6,736 bases of DNA. Origin: Woeseia sp. Its GTDB lineage: Bacteria > Pseudomonadota > Gammaproteobacteria > Steroidobacterales > Woeseiaceae. A model generated the notes under the pieces. It had not been told where the DNA came from and ran no database searches. It saw only the letters and a list, made by a program, of their open reading frames with translations. The translations under genes were made by a program, and so were the position numbers. The stretch lies in NCBI GenBank assembly GCA_003229095.1, contig QIHS01000422.1:1-6736 (forward strand), written 5' to 3'. How positions within the stretch are numbered: position 1 is the first letter of the stretch; the number at the start of each line of letters is the position of its first letter. Of the stretch, positions 1 to 6,591 are shown in pieces.

Positions 1-477
1 GGCGCGATGATGATCAAACTGGAAGGGGGCGACGGACAAATCGATATTGTCGAGCACCTCGCGCGGCACGACATCCCTGTCTGCGCGCACATCGGCCTGA
101 AACCACAATCGGTGCATAAGATCGGCGGCTTTAAAGTCCAGGGGCGTGATCCTGGAGACGCGCAAAAGATGATCGAAAGTGCGCAGCGCTTGCAAGATGC
201 CGGCGCCGATATTGTCTTGCTGGAATGCGTGCCCAATGAACTGGGCGGCGCAGTTCGGGATGCGTTGCAAGTGCCGGTCATTGGCATTGGCGCGGGCCCC
301 GATGTCGATGGGCAGATCCTGGTGTTATATGACATTCTCGATATTACCCAGGGCAGAACGCCCAAATTTGTGAAAAACTTCATGTCCGGCAACGATTCTC
401 CTTTGGCAGCAATTCAGAGTTACGTGAAGGCGGTCAAGGAAAAAAAGTATCCTGAGCCTGAACATTGCTTTTCTTAG
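1..477 (+). CDS. panB: 3-methyl-2-oxobutanoate hydroxymethyltransferase (PanB), 5'-truncated by window edge
   Basis: PanB transfers a hydroxymethyl group from 5,10-methylene-tetrahydrofolate to 3-methyl-2-oxobutanoate (ketopantoate formation), the first committed step of cytoplasmic pantothenate synthesis. The reading frame is open from base 1 (GGC GCG ATG...), so the window starts inside the gene; the first ATG at 7 is internal. About 158 residues remain of a family length near 264. Visible PanB signatures are MIKLEGG at the left edge, HIGLKPQSVHKIGGFKVQGRD in the middle (a 21-residue block, here interrupted only by my quoting: HIGLKPQ, then KIGGFKVQGRD), VPNELGG, and the glycine-rich IGIGAGPDVDGQILV followed by FVKNFM near the C-terminus. 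The TAG stop at 475-477 leaves 38 bases before panC on the same strand, so the two are very probably cotranscribed. No oddities are visible in the part present. Confidence 0.95.
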   Translation, partial: GAMMIKLEGGDGQIDIVEHLARHDIPVCAHIGLKPQSVHKIGGFKVQGRDPGDAQKMIESAQRLQDAGADIVLLECVPNELGGAVRDALQVPVIGIGAGPDVDGQILVLYDILDITQGRTPKFVKNFMSGNDSPLAAIQSYVKAVKEKKYPEPEHCFS

Positions 478-515
478 CAATCATGAATTTCTAATTTCAA
501 TCCAACGAGATACCA

Positions 516-1364
516 GTGGAAGTAGTTAAGACAGCTGAAGCACTGCGCGAGCACCTGAATGACTGGCGTAACGCTGGTGAGCACATTGCGCTGGTAGCGA
601 CAATGGGCAATCTTCACGACGGGCACCTGAGCCTGGTTCGTACTGCACGCGAACATGCGGAACGCGTCGTTGTGTCGGTGTTTGTCAATCCGAGCCAGTT
701 TGGGGAAGGTGAAGATTTCACTGAATACCCGAGCACACTTGAACGCGACAAACGCCGCCTGACGCGGGTGAAGGCTGATATTCTGTTTGTGCCGGAAATT
801 GACACGATGTATCCGTTTGGCGTCGACAACGCGACATCTGTCACCGTGCCTGCATTGACTGACGAATTTTGCGGAGAATTTCGGCCAGGTCATTTTGATG
901 GCGTGACCACAGTCGTCAGTCGTTTGTTCGGCATTGTGCAGCCAGATGTTGCAATCTTTGGTCAGAAAGATTACCAGCAACAGTTGCTGATCCGACGCAT
1001 GGTGAAAGACTTGAGCTTGCCGATAGAAATTATTTCCGGCGAGACACAGCGGGAACCGGATGGCCTTGCGATGAGCTCGCGAAACCAGTACTTGTCTGAC
1101 GAAGAACGCGCGCTCGCACCAGAACTAAATGGATTGCTCCAGGAAATGGGTCGAGGGCTTGAAACGGGTCAGCGCAACTTCGAGGAACTTGAGTCTCAGG
1201 CGATGCAAAAACTCGAAGCACTAGGTTTCAAACCGGAATATGTCAGCATTCGCCGCGCGGAGAATCTCGATATGCCGCATCGTGATTGTGACGAACTCGT
1301 CGTGCTTGCCTCTGCGTTTCTGGGCAAGGCGAGATTGATCGACAACATCGTTGTCCACATCTGA
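516..1364 (+). CDS. panC: Pantothenate synthetase (pantoate--beta-alanine ligase, PanC)
   Basis: PanC joins pantoate and beta-alanine using ATP through a pantoyl-adenylate, giving pantothenate. The 282-residue length is normal for the family. Motifs in order: TMGNLHDGHLSLV at about 29-41 (the HIGH-like ATP site, HDGH), FVNPSQFG at 56-63, RPGHFDGV at 123-130 (pantoate/ATP site), FGQKDYQQ at 148-155, the KMSKS-like MSSRN at 186-190, and ARLIDNI near the C-terminus. Translation starts at a GTG, preceded by a modest CGAGA Shine-Dalgarno-like stretch five bases upstream; the family-typical N-terminus fits this start. It follows panB by 38 bases. The residue before TMG is Ala (VATMG), where the common form is Pro (VPTMG). 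The gene ends 52 bases before the convergent diguanylate cyclase gene. The usual partner panD (aspartate decarboxylase) is not in the window. Confidence 0.97.
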   Translation: MEVVKTAEALREHLNDWRNAGEHIALVATMGNLHDGHLSLVRTAREHAERVVVSVFVNPSQFGEGEDFTEYPSTLERDKRRLTRVKADILFVPEIDTMYPFGVDNATSVTVPALTDEFCGEFRPGHFDGVTTVVSRLFGIVQPDVAIFGQKDYQQQLLIRRMVKDLSLPIEIISGETQREPDGLAMSSRNQYLSDEERALAPELNGLLQEMGRGLETGQRNFEELESQAMQKLEALGFKPEYVSIRRAENLDMPHRDCDELVVLASAFLGKARLIDNIVVHI

Positions 1365-1416
1365 TTGCGCTCCAAAAAAAAGACCGCAGAGCTTCAGCAG
1401 TACACCACTATGTGGG
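1365..1416. other. Short convergent intergenic spacer with a T8 tract on the minus strand
   Basis: These 52 bases separate the 3' ends of panC (+) and the diguanylate cyclase gene (-). An A8 run at 1374-1381 reads as T8 on the minus strand and could act in termination of the minus-strand transcript. A CCAC-TAT-GTGG mini-hairpin lies at about 1405-1415, but it is not adjacent to the T tract. No strong GC-rich stem abuts the T run, so I do not call an intrinsic terminator; this is only a weak candidate site. Confidence 0.25.
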
Positions 1417-2388
1417 CTAGCTGGAAACGTTGTCCCTGCCGGCGTCTTTCGCCCGGTACAGTGCGGCATCCGCCGCTTTCAGCAGTGATTCCAATGAACT
1501 TTGCGTGCCGGTATCGGCGACGCCCATGGATATTTTGATCGGAATTCTGATCAGTGAGTCATCGCTGGACTCCGTGGTGCCCGATACCGTCGATCGCACG
1601 CGCTCGGCTATTGCCAGCGCTTCGTCTACCGACACGCCAGGTAGCAAGACGGCAAATTCATCTCCACCATAACGGACGATCAGGTCCCGCGGCCGAAACT
1701 GCTTGCGAAGAATATGTGCGACGGCAGAGAGGGCCCGATCACCGGCAACATGGCCAAAGCTGTCGTTAAAATTTTTGAACCGATCAACGTCGATCATAAT
1801 GAGCGATACCGGCGTATCGTTTTTCAGGCAGCGACTTAGTTCGCGCGGAAAGGTTTCTTCCATGGCGTGTCGATTGCCAAGGCCGGTCAAGGCATCTGTT
1901 TTGGCATGCTTTTCAAATTTCCGCCAGTCACCAATGCTGGCGGCAATAAAGTGATTGTGACTTCTGACGCGTTCGGACAACACGACCAACAAATTCTTTG
2001 AAAATTCATGCGATGCATTCACCATGTCCCACAGCACGTCTTTGTGGATAACCAAAAGATGAGTGGCTTGCGCTGCGGCGACAAAGGCCGACGGATCGCG
2101 ATCTTCGATAATTGACATCTCGCCAGTACAGGCGCCGACTTCGAGTTTTGCCAGAACCGGCGAATCTATGGACTCGACGTGTACATTCAGTTCGCCCGAC
2201 AATACGATATAGACGTTCTGGTTGCTCTCGCCCGGCGATAACAACAATTCGCCAACCTCGAGATCGCGACGATCACATCGCTGCAGAAGGTTCTGGACGT
2301 CATCGGGACAAACGCCCTGAAACAGCTCCATTCCCGCGAGAAGGGACTTCTTGTAGTCGGAATTTAAATGCGCGGGTTGAACTGACAT
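1417..2388 (-). CDS. Diguanylate cyclase with N-terminal cyclic-nucleotide-binding-like domain
   Basis: This is a predicted cytoplasmic signalling enzyme making c-di-GMP from two GTP, with no membrane segment. The protein has 323 residues from the ATG at 2388. Residues ~20-120 form a cNMP-binding (CRP-like) beta-roll, with VGELLLSPGE, YIVLSGELNVHV and GEMSII recognisable. Residues ~163-322 form a GGDEF domain: DALTGLGNRHAM, the metal-binding IDVDRFKNFND, the active-site RYGGDEF (GGDEF at 241-245) and ISMGVA. RPRD at 232-235 sits five residues before GGDEF, as expected for a product-inhibition I-site, so activity with feedback control is likely. The frame extends to a TTG at 2412, but the ATG at 2388 is better placed, with AATGAGAT just upstream. 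In the phosphate-binding cassette the usual Arg before Ser/Ala is Pro (DPSA), so cNMP binding is doubtful. The gene is convergent with panC and downstream of ppk2, with its own promoter candidate. Confidence 0.93.
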   Translation of the reverse strand: MSVQPAHLNSDYKKSLLAGMELFQGVCPDDVQNLLQRCDRRDLEVGELLLSPGESNQNVYIVLSGELNVHVESIDSPVLAKLEVGACTGEMSIIEDRDPSAFVAAAQATHLLVIHKDVLWDMVNASHEFSKNLLVVLSERVRSHNHFIAASIGDWRKFEKHAKTDALTGLGNRHAMEETFPRELSRCLKNDTPVSLIMIDVDRFKNFNDSFGHVAGDRALSAVAHILRKQFRPRDLIVRYGGDEFAVLLPGVSVDEALAIAERVRSTVSGTTESSDDSLIRIPIKISMGVADTGTQSSLESLLKAADAALYRAKDAGRDNVSS

Positions 2389-2430
2389 GAATATCTCATT
2401 TCGCTGGCACAACGGTGCGTATTTTGCCTG

Positions 2431-2461
2431 ATTATAGAGTGCTTTCTACGTTAGTTGCCAA
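2431..2461 (-). promoter_or_regulatory. Sigma70-like promoter candidate for the diguanylate cyclase gene
   Basis: Read on the minus strand, a perfect TATAAT lies at 2436-2431 and TTGGCA (5 of 6 matches to the -35 consensus) at 2461-2456, separated by 19 bases, which is longer than the optimal 17. Transcription would start about 35-40 bases before the ATG at 2388. The 146-base gap after ppk2 fits an independent promoter. This rests on consensus match only. Confidence 0.45.
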
Positions 2462-2487
2462 CGGATAACAATGACAGCCGTCGCGAA

Positions 2488-2532
2488 TTTCAGTAGCCGA
2501 TTTTCCTTCCCACCTGGACTGAAAAAAATCGG
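2488..2532. repeat. Two interlocked inverted repeats directly after the ppk2 stop codon
   Basis: CCGATTTT at 2497-2504 is an exact inverted copy of AAAATCGG at 2525-2532 (8 bp). TTTCAGT at 2488-2494 is an exact inverted copy of ACTGAAA at 2518-2524 (7 bp). The arms interleave rather than nest, so in the ppk2 mRNA the stems could form only as alternatives or as a strained pseudoknot. The 8-bp stem begins two bases after the ppk2 TAA. No T tract follows either stem on either strand, so this is not a standard Rho-independent terminator. It could be a 3'-end structure that slows RNA decay, or a chance occurrence in a short AT-rich patch. Confidence 0.4.
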
Positions 2533-2534
2533 AA

Positions 2535-3404
2535 TTACGAAGATGGCTCGCTCGACAATCCCTCGCGTGCCTCCGCAAATTTCGCACGGGCTTCGTCACT
2601 CGGCTGGGGATACCGCAGGCCGACACTACTGAGTGAGTCCACTATAATTTCAGCAATCGCAGCGCGCATGAACGGCTTGTCGTCCGCCGGAATCGCATAC
2701 CACGGTGCCCATTCCCGCGATGTACCGTTCAGCGCGTCTTCGTAAGCTCGCATGTAATCATCCCAGCTTTTGCGTTCACGGACATCCGCAAAATTGAATT
2801 TCCACTGTTTGTTTTTATCGTCAAGCCGAGCAAGAAACCGAAGTCGCTGTTCTTCTTTCGACACGTTTAACCAGAATTTGAGAATGATGGTACCGTTTCG
2901 TGCAAGGTGTTTTTCCTGGTCACAAATAGATTCGAGCCGATCAGCCCAAATGGTTTCCCGGTTCACCGAGGCAGGCAGTTTCTGGAATTCGAGAATTTCC
3001 GGATGAACCCTGACGATCAATACTTCCTCGTACTGGCTGCGATTGAAAATTCCGATGCGACCACGTTCAGGCAGGGCACAAGTCGTCCGCCAGAGGAAGT
3101 CGTGATCGATCTCCTTTTGCGACGGTTTCTTGAAGCTGAATACCTGGCAGCCGGCCGGGTTGATGCCATCCATTACTGCACGCACTGTGCTGTCCTTTCC
3201 GGCGGCATCCATGCCCTGAAAAATCAGCAGGACCGAGTGACTGTCCGCTGCATAAAGCGCCTTCTGCAATTCGTCGAGTTCGCGGATGGATTTCTTCAGC
3301 CGTTTCTTGCTTTGCCCCGTTTTTTTTACCCTCGTCTGAGCGTCATCAATAAGAAAGCTTCCATCAAACGGGACGAGGAATTCTGACGCAGGTGCTTTAA
3401 TCAT
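2535..3404 (-). CDS. ppk2: Polyphosphate kinase 2 family protein (PPK2, probably class III-like)
   Basis: PPK2 enzymes transfer phosphate between inorganic polyphosphate and nucleotides, usually making NTP from polyphosphate. The protein has 289 residues, the size of a single-domain PPK2. It carries the Walker A variant GMDAAGKDS at 64-72, the Walker B region GRIGIFNRSQYEEVL at 115-129, and the basic lid region about 180-215 (KFWLNVSKEEQRLRF, then DVRERKSWDDY). From family knowledge the FNRSxYE form resembles class III members, which phosphorylate AMP as well as ADP; I rate that subclass as probable only. The frame opens to a GTG at 3467, but the ATG at 3404 has an AAGAGA ribosome site seven bases upstream and removes overlap with queG, so I prefer it. 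queG ends 26 bases upstream on the same strand, suggesting a queG-ppk2 transcript. The product would act in the cytoplasm in energy or stress metabolism. Confidence 0.95.
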   Translation of the reverse strand: MIKAPASEFLVPFDGSFLIDDAQTRVKKTGQSKKRLKKSIRELDELQKALYAADSHSVLLIFQGMDAAGKDSTVRAVMDGINPAGCQVFSFKKPSQKEIDHDFLWRTTCALPERGRIGIFNRSQYEEVLIVRVHPEILEFQKLPASVNRETIWADRLESICDQEKHLARNGTIILKFWLNVSKEEQRLRFLARLDDKNKQWKFNFADVRERKSWDDYMRAYEDALNGTSREWAPWYAIPADDKPFMRAAIAEIIVDSLSSVGLRYPQPSDEARAKFAEAREGLSSEPSS

Positions 3405-3430
3405 TGTTAAATCTCTTTTCGATTGTGTCG

Positions 3431-4534
3431 TTATTCGGATGAGTTTGAATGCTGGCCAAGCGCCCACTCTACGTGATCACTGACCAGTTTCGATTCGCCG
3501 CTACGTTTTTGGGTGAGCGCCGCGATGACGCTGTCAGTTGTCTCGGCGTTGCCAAGCGCGACGGCAATGTTTCTTAGCCAGCGTTCGTAGCCGATGCGAC
3601 GAATTGCGCTACCTTCGGTCTTCTCCAACCACTCATTCTCTGTCCAGGAGAAAAGATCAACGAGGTCCACGGAATCCAGGTCCTGGCGCGGTGCAAAATC
3701 CTTTTCTCCGGTTGGCACTGCAAATTTATTCCAGGGGCAGAACAGCTGGCAATCGTCACAGCCATAAACACGATTGCCGATCAAAGGCCGCAATTCAACA
3801 GGGATCGCCTCTTTCAACTCGATGGTCAGGTAGGAAATGCAACGCCTTGCATCGACCTGGTAAGGGGCAACAATCGCGCCGGTCGGGCAAACTTCTATAC
3901 ATTCGCTGCAAGTGCCGCAATGCGACGTTTCGGCGACATCTGCCGGTAGTTTCAGGTCGGTATACAACTCGCCGAGGAAGAACCACGAGCCGGCGTCGCG
4001 ATTGATCAGGTTACTGTGTTTGCCAATCCAGCCGAGGCCGGCTTTCTCGGCGATGGGTTTTTCAAGAACGGGGGCGCTGTCGACAAACACCCTGTGACCG
4101 AGCGGTCCGATTCTGTCTTCGATTTTTTTCGCCAGCGCCTTGAGGCGCGAACGCAGGACTTTGTGATAGTCACGCCCCAACGCGTAGCGGGACAAATAGG
4201 CTTTGCGTGGATGGTCCAGCAAATTCTCGGGCGGCTCGGATTCTTTCGGCAGGTAGTCCATGCGCACGGCAATGATGCTGAGGGTTCCTGGTACGAGCGT
4301 ATCCGGACGGCTGCGCTTTAACCCATGCCTGGACATATATGACATGTCACCGTGGTAACTTTTCTTTAGCCAGCTCGTGAGGCGCTTTTCCGCCACTGAG
4401 AGATCGATGTCGGATATGCCAACCTGCTGGAACCCCAGTTCTGCGCCCCATTGGCGAATTTCGCCCACGAGGAGGACGGAATCGATTGAATTGTTCGGGG
4501 GTCTTGTATCCAAGAAGCTGCTCCTGGCCGCCAT
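3431..4534 (-). CDS. queG: Epoxyqueuosine reductase (QueG)
   Basis: QueG is the cobalamin-dependent iron-sulfur enzyme that reduces epoxyqueuosine to queuosine in the tRNA anticodon wobble position. From the ATG at 4534 the protein has 367 residues, near the usual ~380. Landmarks: QWGAELGFQQVGISD at 28-42, VDSAPVLEKP at 151-160 (the conserved Asp implicated in catalysis), GLGWIGKHSNLI at 166-177, the ferredoxin-like CGTCSECIEVCP at 206-217, C232 in RRCISYLTIE, and CDDCQLFCPW at 259-268. The eight cysteines C206, C209, C212, C216, C232, C259, C262 and C266 suit two [4Fe-4S] clusters. A C-terminal helical HEAT-like tail follows (RNIAVALGNAE). The start is uncertain: the ATG at 4534 lacks a ribosome site, whereas a TTG at 4513 has AGGAG seven bases upstream and gives a 360-residue protein closer to the family N-terminus. 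The gene is divergent from nnr and followed closely by ppk2. Confidence 0.96.
   Translation of the reverse strand: MAARSSFLDTRPPNNSIDSVLLVGEIRQWGAELGFQQVGISDIDLSVAEKRLTSWLKKSYHGDMSYMSRHGLKRSRPDTLVPGTLSIIAVRMDYLPKESEPPENLLDHPRKAYLSRYALGRDYHKVLRSRLKALAKKIEDRIGPLGHRVFVDSAPVLEKPIAEKAGLGWIGKHSNLINRDAGSWFFLGELYTDLKLPADVAETSHCGTCSECIEVCPTGAIVAPYQVDARRCISYLTIELKEAIPVELRPLIGNRVYGCDDCQLFCPWNKFAVPTGEKDFAPRQDLDSVDLVDLFSWTENEWLEKTEGSAIRRIGYERWLRNIAVALGNAETTDSVIAALTQKRSGESKLVSDHVEWALGQHSNSSE
4513..4525 (-). promoter_or_regulatory. AGGAG ribosome-binding site before an alternative TTG start of queG
   Basis: On the minus strand AGGAG (4525-4521) is followed by seven bases and then TTG (4513-4511), in frame with queG codon 8 of the ATG form. 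This is the best Shine-Dalgarno match near the queG 5' end and may decide the true start. Confidence 0.4.
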
Positions 4535-4726
4535 TATAGTTGCATCGTAGCCTTGTGGGTCCAGTGTCAGCTTGTCGATAAGGAATTTAATTGGACCGTT
4601 AGCCGCCATGTACACTGCATCGTGACGGCCATATTCGCCGCGTCCGCAGCCGCCAGGGGATTTTCCCGCAGGTGGTGAGCTTGAAATCACCTTTATGATT
4701 TTATCCTCCCATGAACCTACCCTTCT
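4535..4726. other. Divergent intergenic region between queG and nnr
   Basis: These 192 bases must hold the 5' ends and promoters of both divergent units. On the plus strand a TATGAT at 4694-4699 is a possible -10 for nnr, but no good -35 lies 16-18 bases upstream. On the minus strand a TATAAT occupies 4538-4533, overlapping the queG ATG, with a poor TGGACC (4563-4558) 19 bases upstream. The queG frame has no stop anywhere in the spacer, and the next in-frame ATG is at 4609, but the upstream residues resemble nothing in QueG that I know. No confident promoter can be called. Confidence 0.5.
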
Positions 4727-6202
4727 ATGAATCGACCCACTGAAATCTATTCCATTGCCAGTGTAAGAAGAATGGATGCAGCGGCAATGCGCGATCCCCG
4801 CATTGGCGAGTACACGCTCATGCTGCGCGCCGGACGGGCGGCATTTGCAACCGCAGTCAAAACCTGGCCAGACGCGCGGCGCTGGCAGGTGATTTGCGGG
4901 AGTGGCAATAATGCCGGTGACGCCTTCGTCATTGCCATGCTCGCCGCCGAGCAGGGCATCGAGGTTTCGGTCGTCGCGATGTCGCCTGTAGAAGATCTGT
5001 CTGGCGACGCGGCAACGGCATACGCCGATTTCGTCGCGCAAGGTGGCGTAGCGGAAGCGTTCGATGGATCGCTCGATGAGCAGGCCGATTTGCTGATCGA
5101 CGGACTTTTGGGCAACGGTCTTACACGCGAGGTGGCGGGGAAATTCGCTGCAATGATTTCGGCAATGAATGTGCATAGCGCACCAGTCATGTCACTGGAC
5201 ATTCCCTCGGGAATACATGGCGATAGCGGGGCGATCATGGGGGTCGCTGTGCGCGCGGCCATGACAGTTACCTTTGTCGGTCTCAAAAGCGGTCTTTTTT
5301 TGGATGCGGGCCCGGATCACGTCGGGGAGCTCGTGTTTTTCGATCTGGAAATGGCGGACGAATATCGCAACGCGGAAGAACCGGCATTGCGCAGAATTGA
5401 TAACGATGTGATTCGTACAGCATTGCCGCCACGGCAACGTAACGCGCACAAAGGTGACTTCGGCCATATCCTGGTGATCGGTGGCGGACAGGGGATGCCT
5501 GGCGCGGCCAGGATTTGTGCCGAATCGGCATTGCGCAGCGGTGCCGGGCTGGTCAGTGTTGCCACGCATGCAGCGCATGCTGCATCGATCGTCGCGGGTC
5601 GACCCGAATTGATGTGTCATGCGGTCGAGTCGGCGAACGATCTTGTTGCATTGCTCGAGCGGGCGAATGCGATTGCCATTGGCCCGGGGCTTGGCACGGA
5701 TGCCTGGGCGAAGACACTATTCGCAGCGGCTTTCGAGTGCGATCTGCCGATGGTTGTCGATGCGGATGCTTTGAATCTACTCGCCGGCAACGATCAACAA
5801 CGAGACAACTGGATTCTGACGCCGCACCCGGGCGAGGCGGCCCGTTTGCTGGGAACGACAACGCAAAAAGTGCAGGCTGATCGATCTGCTGCGTTGGCGG
5901 CTATTCAGGAACGTTACGGAGGCACCGTGGTTCTGAAAGGGTCAGGCACATTGGTATCGTCACAAGATGGCAGTCCATGGCTTTGCTGTGCGGGCAATCC
6001 CGGCATGGCGAGCCCGGGCATGGGTGATGCCCTGACCGGCGTTATAGCGGCGCTTTTGGGACAAGGACTTTCGCAGCAACAAGCCGCCGTCGCTGGCACG
6101 CAAATTCACGCTACAGCGGGGGATGCTGCAGTCAAGACAGGTGAGCGGGGCATGCTTGTCTCCGACCTGATGGCACAGATTCGTTGCCAGGTTAATCCAT
6201 GA
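4727..6202 (+). CDS. nnr: Bifunctional NAD(P)HX epimerase / ADP-dependent NAD(P)HX dehydratase
   Basis: The protein repairs hydrated NADH/NADPH: the N-terminal domain epimerises R-NAD(P)HX to the S form, and the C-terminal domain dehydrates S-NAD(P)HX at the expense of ADP. The 491-residue fusion has the usual length and domain order (YjeF_N then carbohydrate-kinase-like). Epimerase domain ~1-215: MLRAGRAAF at 32-40, CGSGNNAGDAFV at 57-68, LIDGLLGNGLTREV at 123-136, SLDIPSGIHGDSG at 156-168. Dehydratase domain ~225-491: HKGDFGHILVIGGG at 241-254, AIGPGLGTD at 317-325, VVDADALNLLA at 343-353, LTPHPGEAARLLG at 364-376, GNPGMASPGMGDALTG at 423-438. The epimerase loop reads GNNAGDA where the usual form is GNNGGDG or GNNAGDG. 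The ATG at 4727 follows a pyrimidine-rich leader with no Shine-Dalgarno, and an in-frame stop lies just upstream at 4712. The next in-frame ATG at 4772 would cut family sequence. The stop overlaps the tsaE start. Confidence 0.96.
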   Translation: MNRPTEIYSIASVRRMDAAAMRDPRIGEYTLMLRAGRAAFATAVKTWPDARRWQVICGSGNNAGDAFVIAMLAAEQGIEVSVVAMSPVEDLSGDAATAYADFVAQGGVAEAFDGSLDEQADLLIDGLLGNGLTREVAGKFAAMISAMNVHSAPVMSLDIPSGIHGDSGAIMGVAVRAAMTVTFVGLKSGLFLDAGPDHVGELVFFDLEMADEYRNAEEPALRRIDNDVIRTALPPRQRNAHKGDFGHILVIGGGQGMPGAARICAESALRSGAGLVSVATHAAHAASIVAGRPELMCHAVESANDLVALLERANAIAIGPGLGTDAWAKTLFAAAFECDLPMVVDADALNLLAGNDQQRDNWILTPHPGEAARLLGTTTQKVQADRSAALAAIQERYGGTVVLKGSGTLVSSQDGSPWLCCAGNPGMASPGMGDALTGVIAALLGQGLSQQQAAVAGTQIHATAGDAAVKTGERGMLVSDLMAQIRCQVNP

Positions 6203-6591
6203 AACCCTTATTCCTTCCTGATCTGGAGGCCACTGAGCGTTTTGCAGCCCGGCTTGTGGCGGTGCTGCCGACCCGTCTTGAGGGCTGGACAATCCTGTTA
6301 CAGGGGGAATTGGGCAGCGGCAAATCCTCGCTGGCCCGGGCAATGCTGCATTCGATGGGTCATTCTGGCGCGGTGCCGAGTCCGACCTATACTTTGGTTG
6401 AACCGTACAAACTGCCGCAAGTAACTTTGTATCACATTGATTTGTATAGAATTGCTGACCAGGAAGAGTTGGAATTTCTGGGCTGGTCGGATCTTGATGA
6501 TGGTTTACGGCTGGTCGAATGGCCAGAACGTGTGCCCTTGTCGATCTCGATTATGACGGCGACGGACGTGCGCTCGCACTCACGGGATTAA
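6199..6591 (+). CDS. tsaE: tRNA N6-threonylcarbamoyladenosine system ATPase TsaE, C-terminally truncated by a frameshift
   Basis: TsaE is the small P-loop ATPase that works with TsaB and TsaD to install t6A at position 37 of ANN-decoding tRNAs. Its ATG overlaps the nnr stop (ATGA), implying translational coupling. Recognised motifs: the Walker A GELGSGKSS at ~36-44, the switch-like SPTYTLVEPY at ~59-68, HIDLYRI, EELEFLGW and LVEWPER at ~105-111. All these conserved residues, including the EWPE segment, are retained. After WPERVP the frame goes into unrelated SISIMTATDV... and stops at 6589-6591, giving 130 residues against the usual ~150. The missing family C-terminus is found in the -1 frame (separate entry), so this is a frameshifted gene. 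Either it carries a real mutation of a gene essential in E. coli and many other bacteria, or a base or short segment was lost in sequencing or assembly. Confidence 0.9.
   Translation: MKPLFLPDLEATERFAARLVAVLPTRLEGWTILLQGELGSGKSSLARAMLHSMGHSGAVPSPTYTLVEPYKLPQVTLYHIDLYRIADQEELEFLGWSDLDDGLRLVEWPERVPLSISIMTATDVRSHSRD

Noticed and set aside
474..980. 168-codon open frame on the minus strand antisense to panC
   Set aside because: It lies over a clear panC, has no recognisable domain and no ribosome site; it is a shadow of the real gene.
2907..3386. 159-codon open frame on the plus strand antisense to ppk2
   Set aside because: The opposite strand encodes complete PPK2 motifs, and this product resembles nothing I recognise.
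4681..4709. TTGAAA as a -35 box for nnr
   Set aside because: The sequence 17 bases downstream is TCCTCC-like, not a -10, and the TATGAT is only seven bases away.
4747..5286. 179-codon minus-strand frame and the long minus-strand extension of the queG frame to 5176, both antisense to nnr
   Set aside because: Composition is that of antisense to a coding gene, with repetitive Ala/Ser/Pro; QueG proteins do not have such an N-terminal extension.
5564..5584. GCATGC repeated twice with a GCAGC/GCTGC hairpin
   Set aside because: It lies inside conserved nnrD coding sequence (THAAHAAS) and is explained by alanine and histidine codons.
6532..6545. Programmed -1 ribosomal frameshifting to express full tsaE
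   Set aside because: The in-frame codons GTG CCC TTG do not form an X_XXY_YYZ slippery heptamer, neither codon re-pairs after a -1 slip, and the repaired protein would still be short in this segment.
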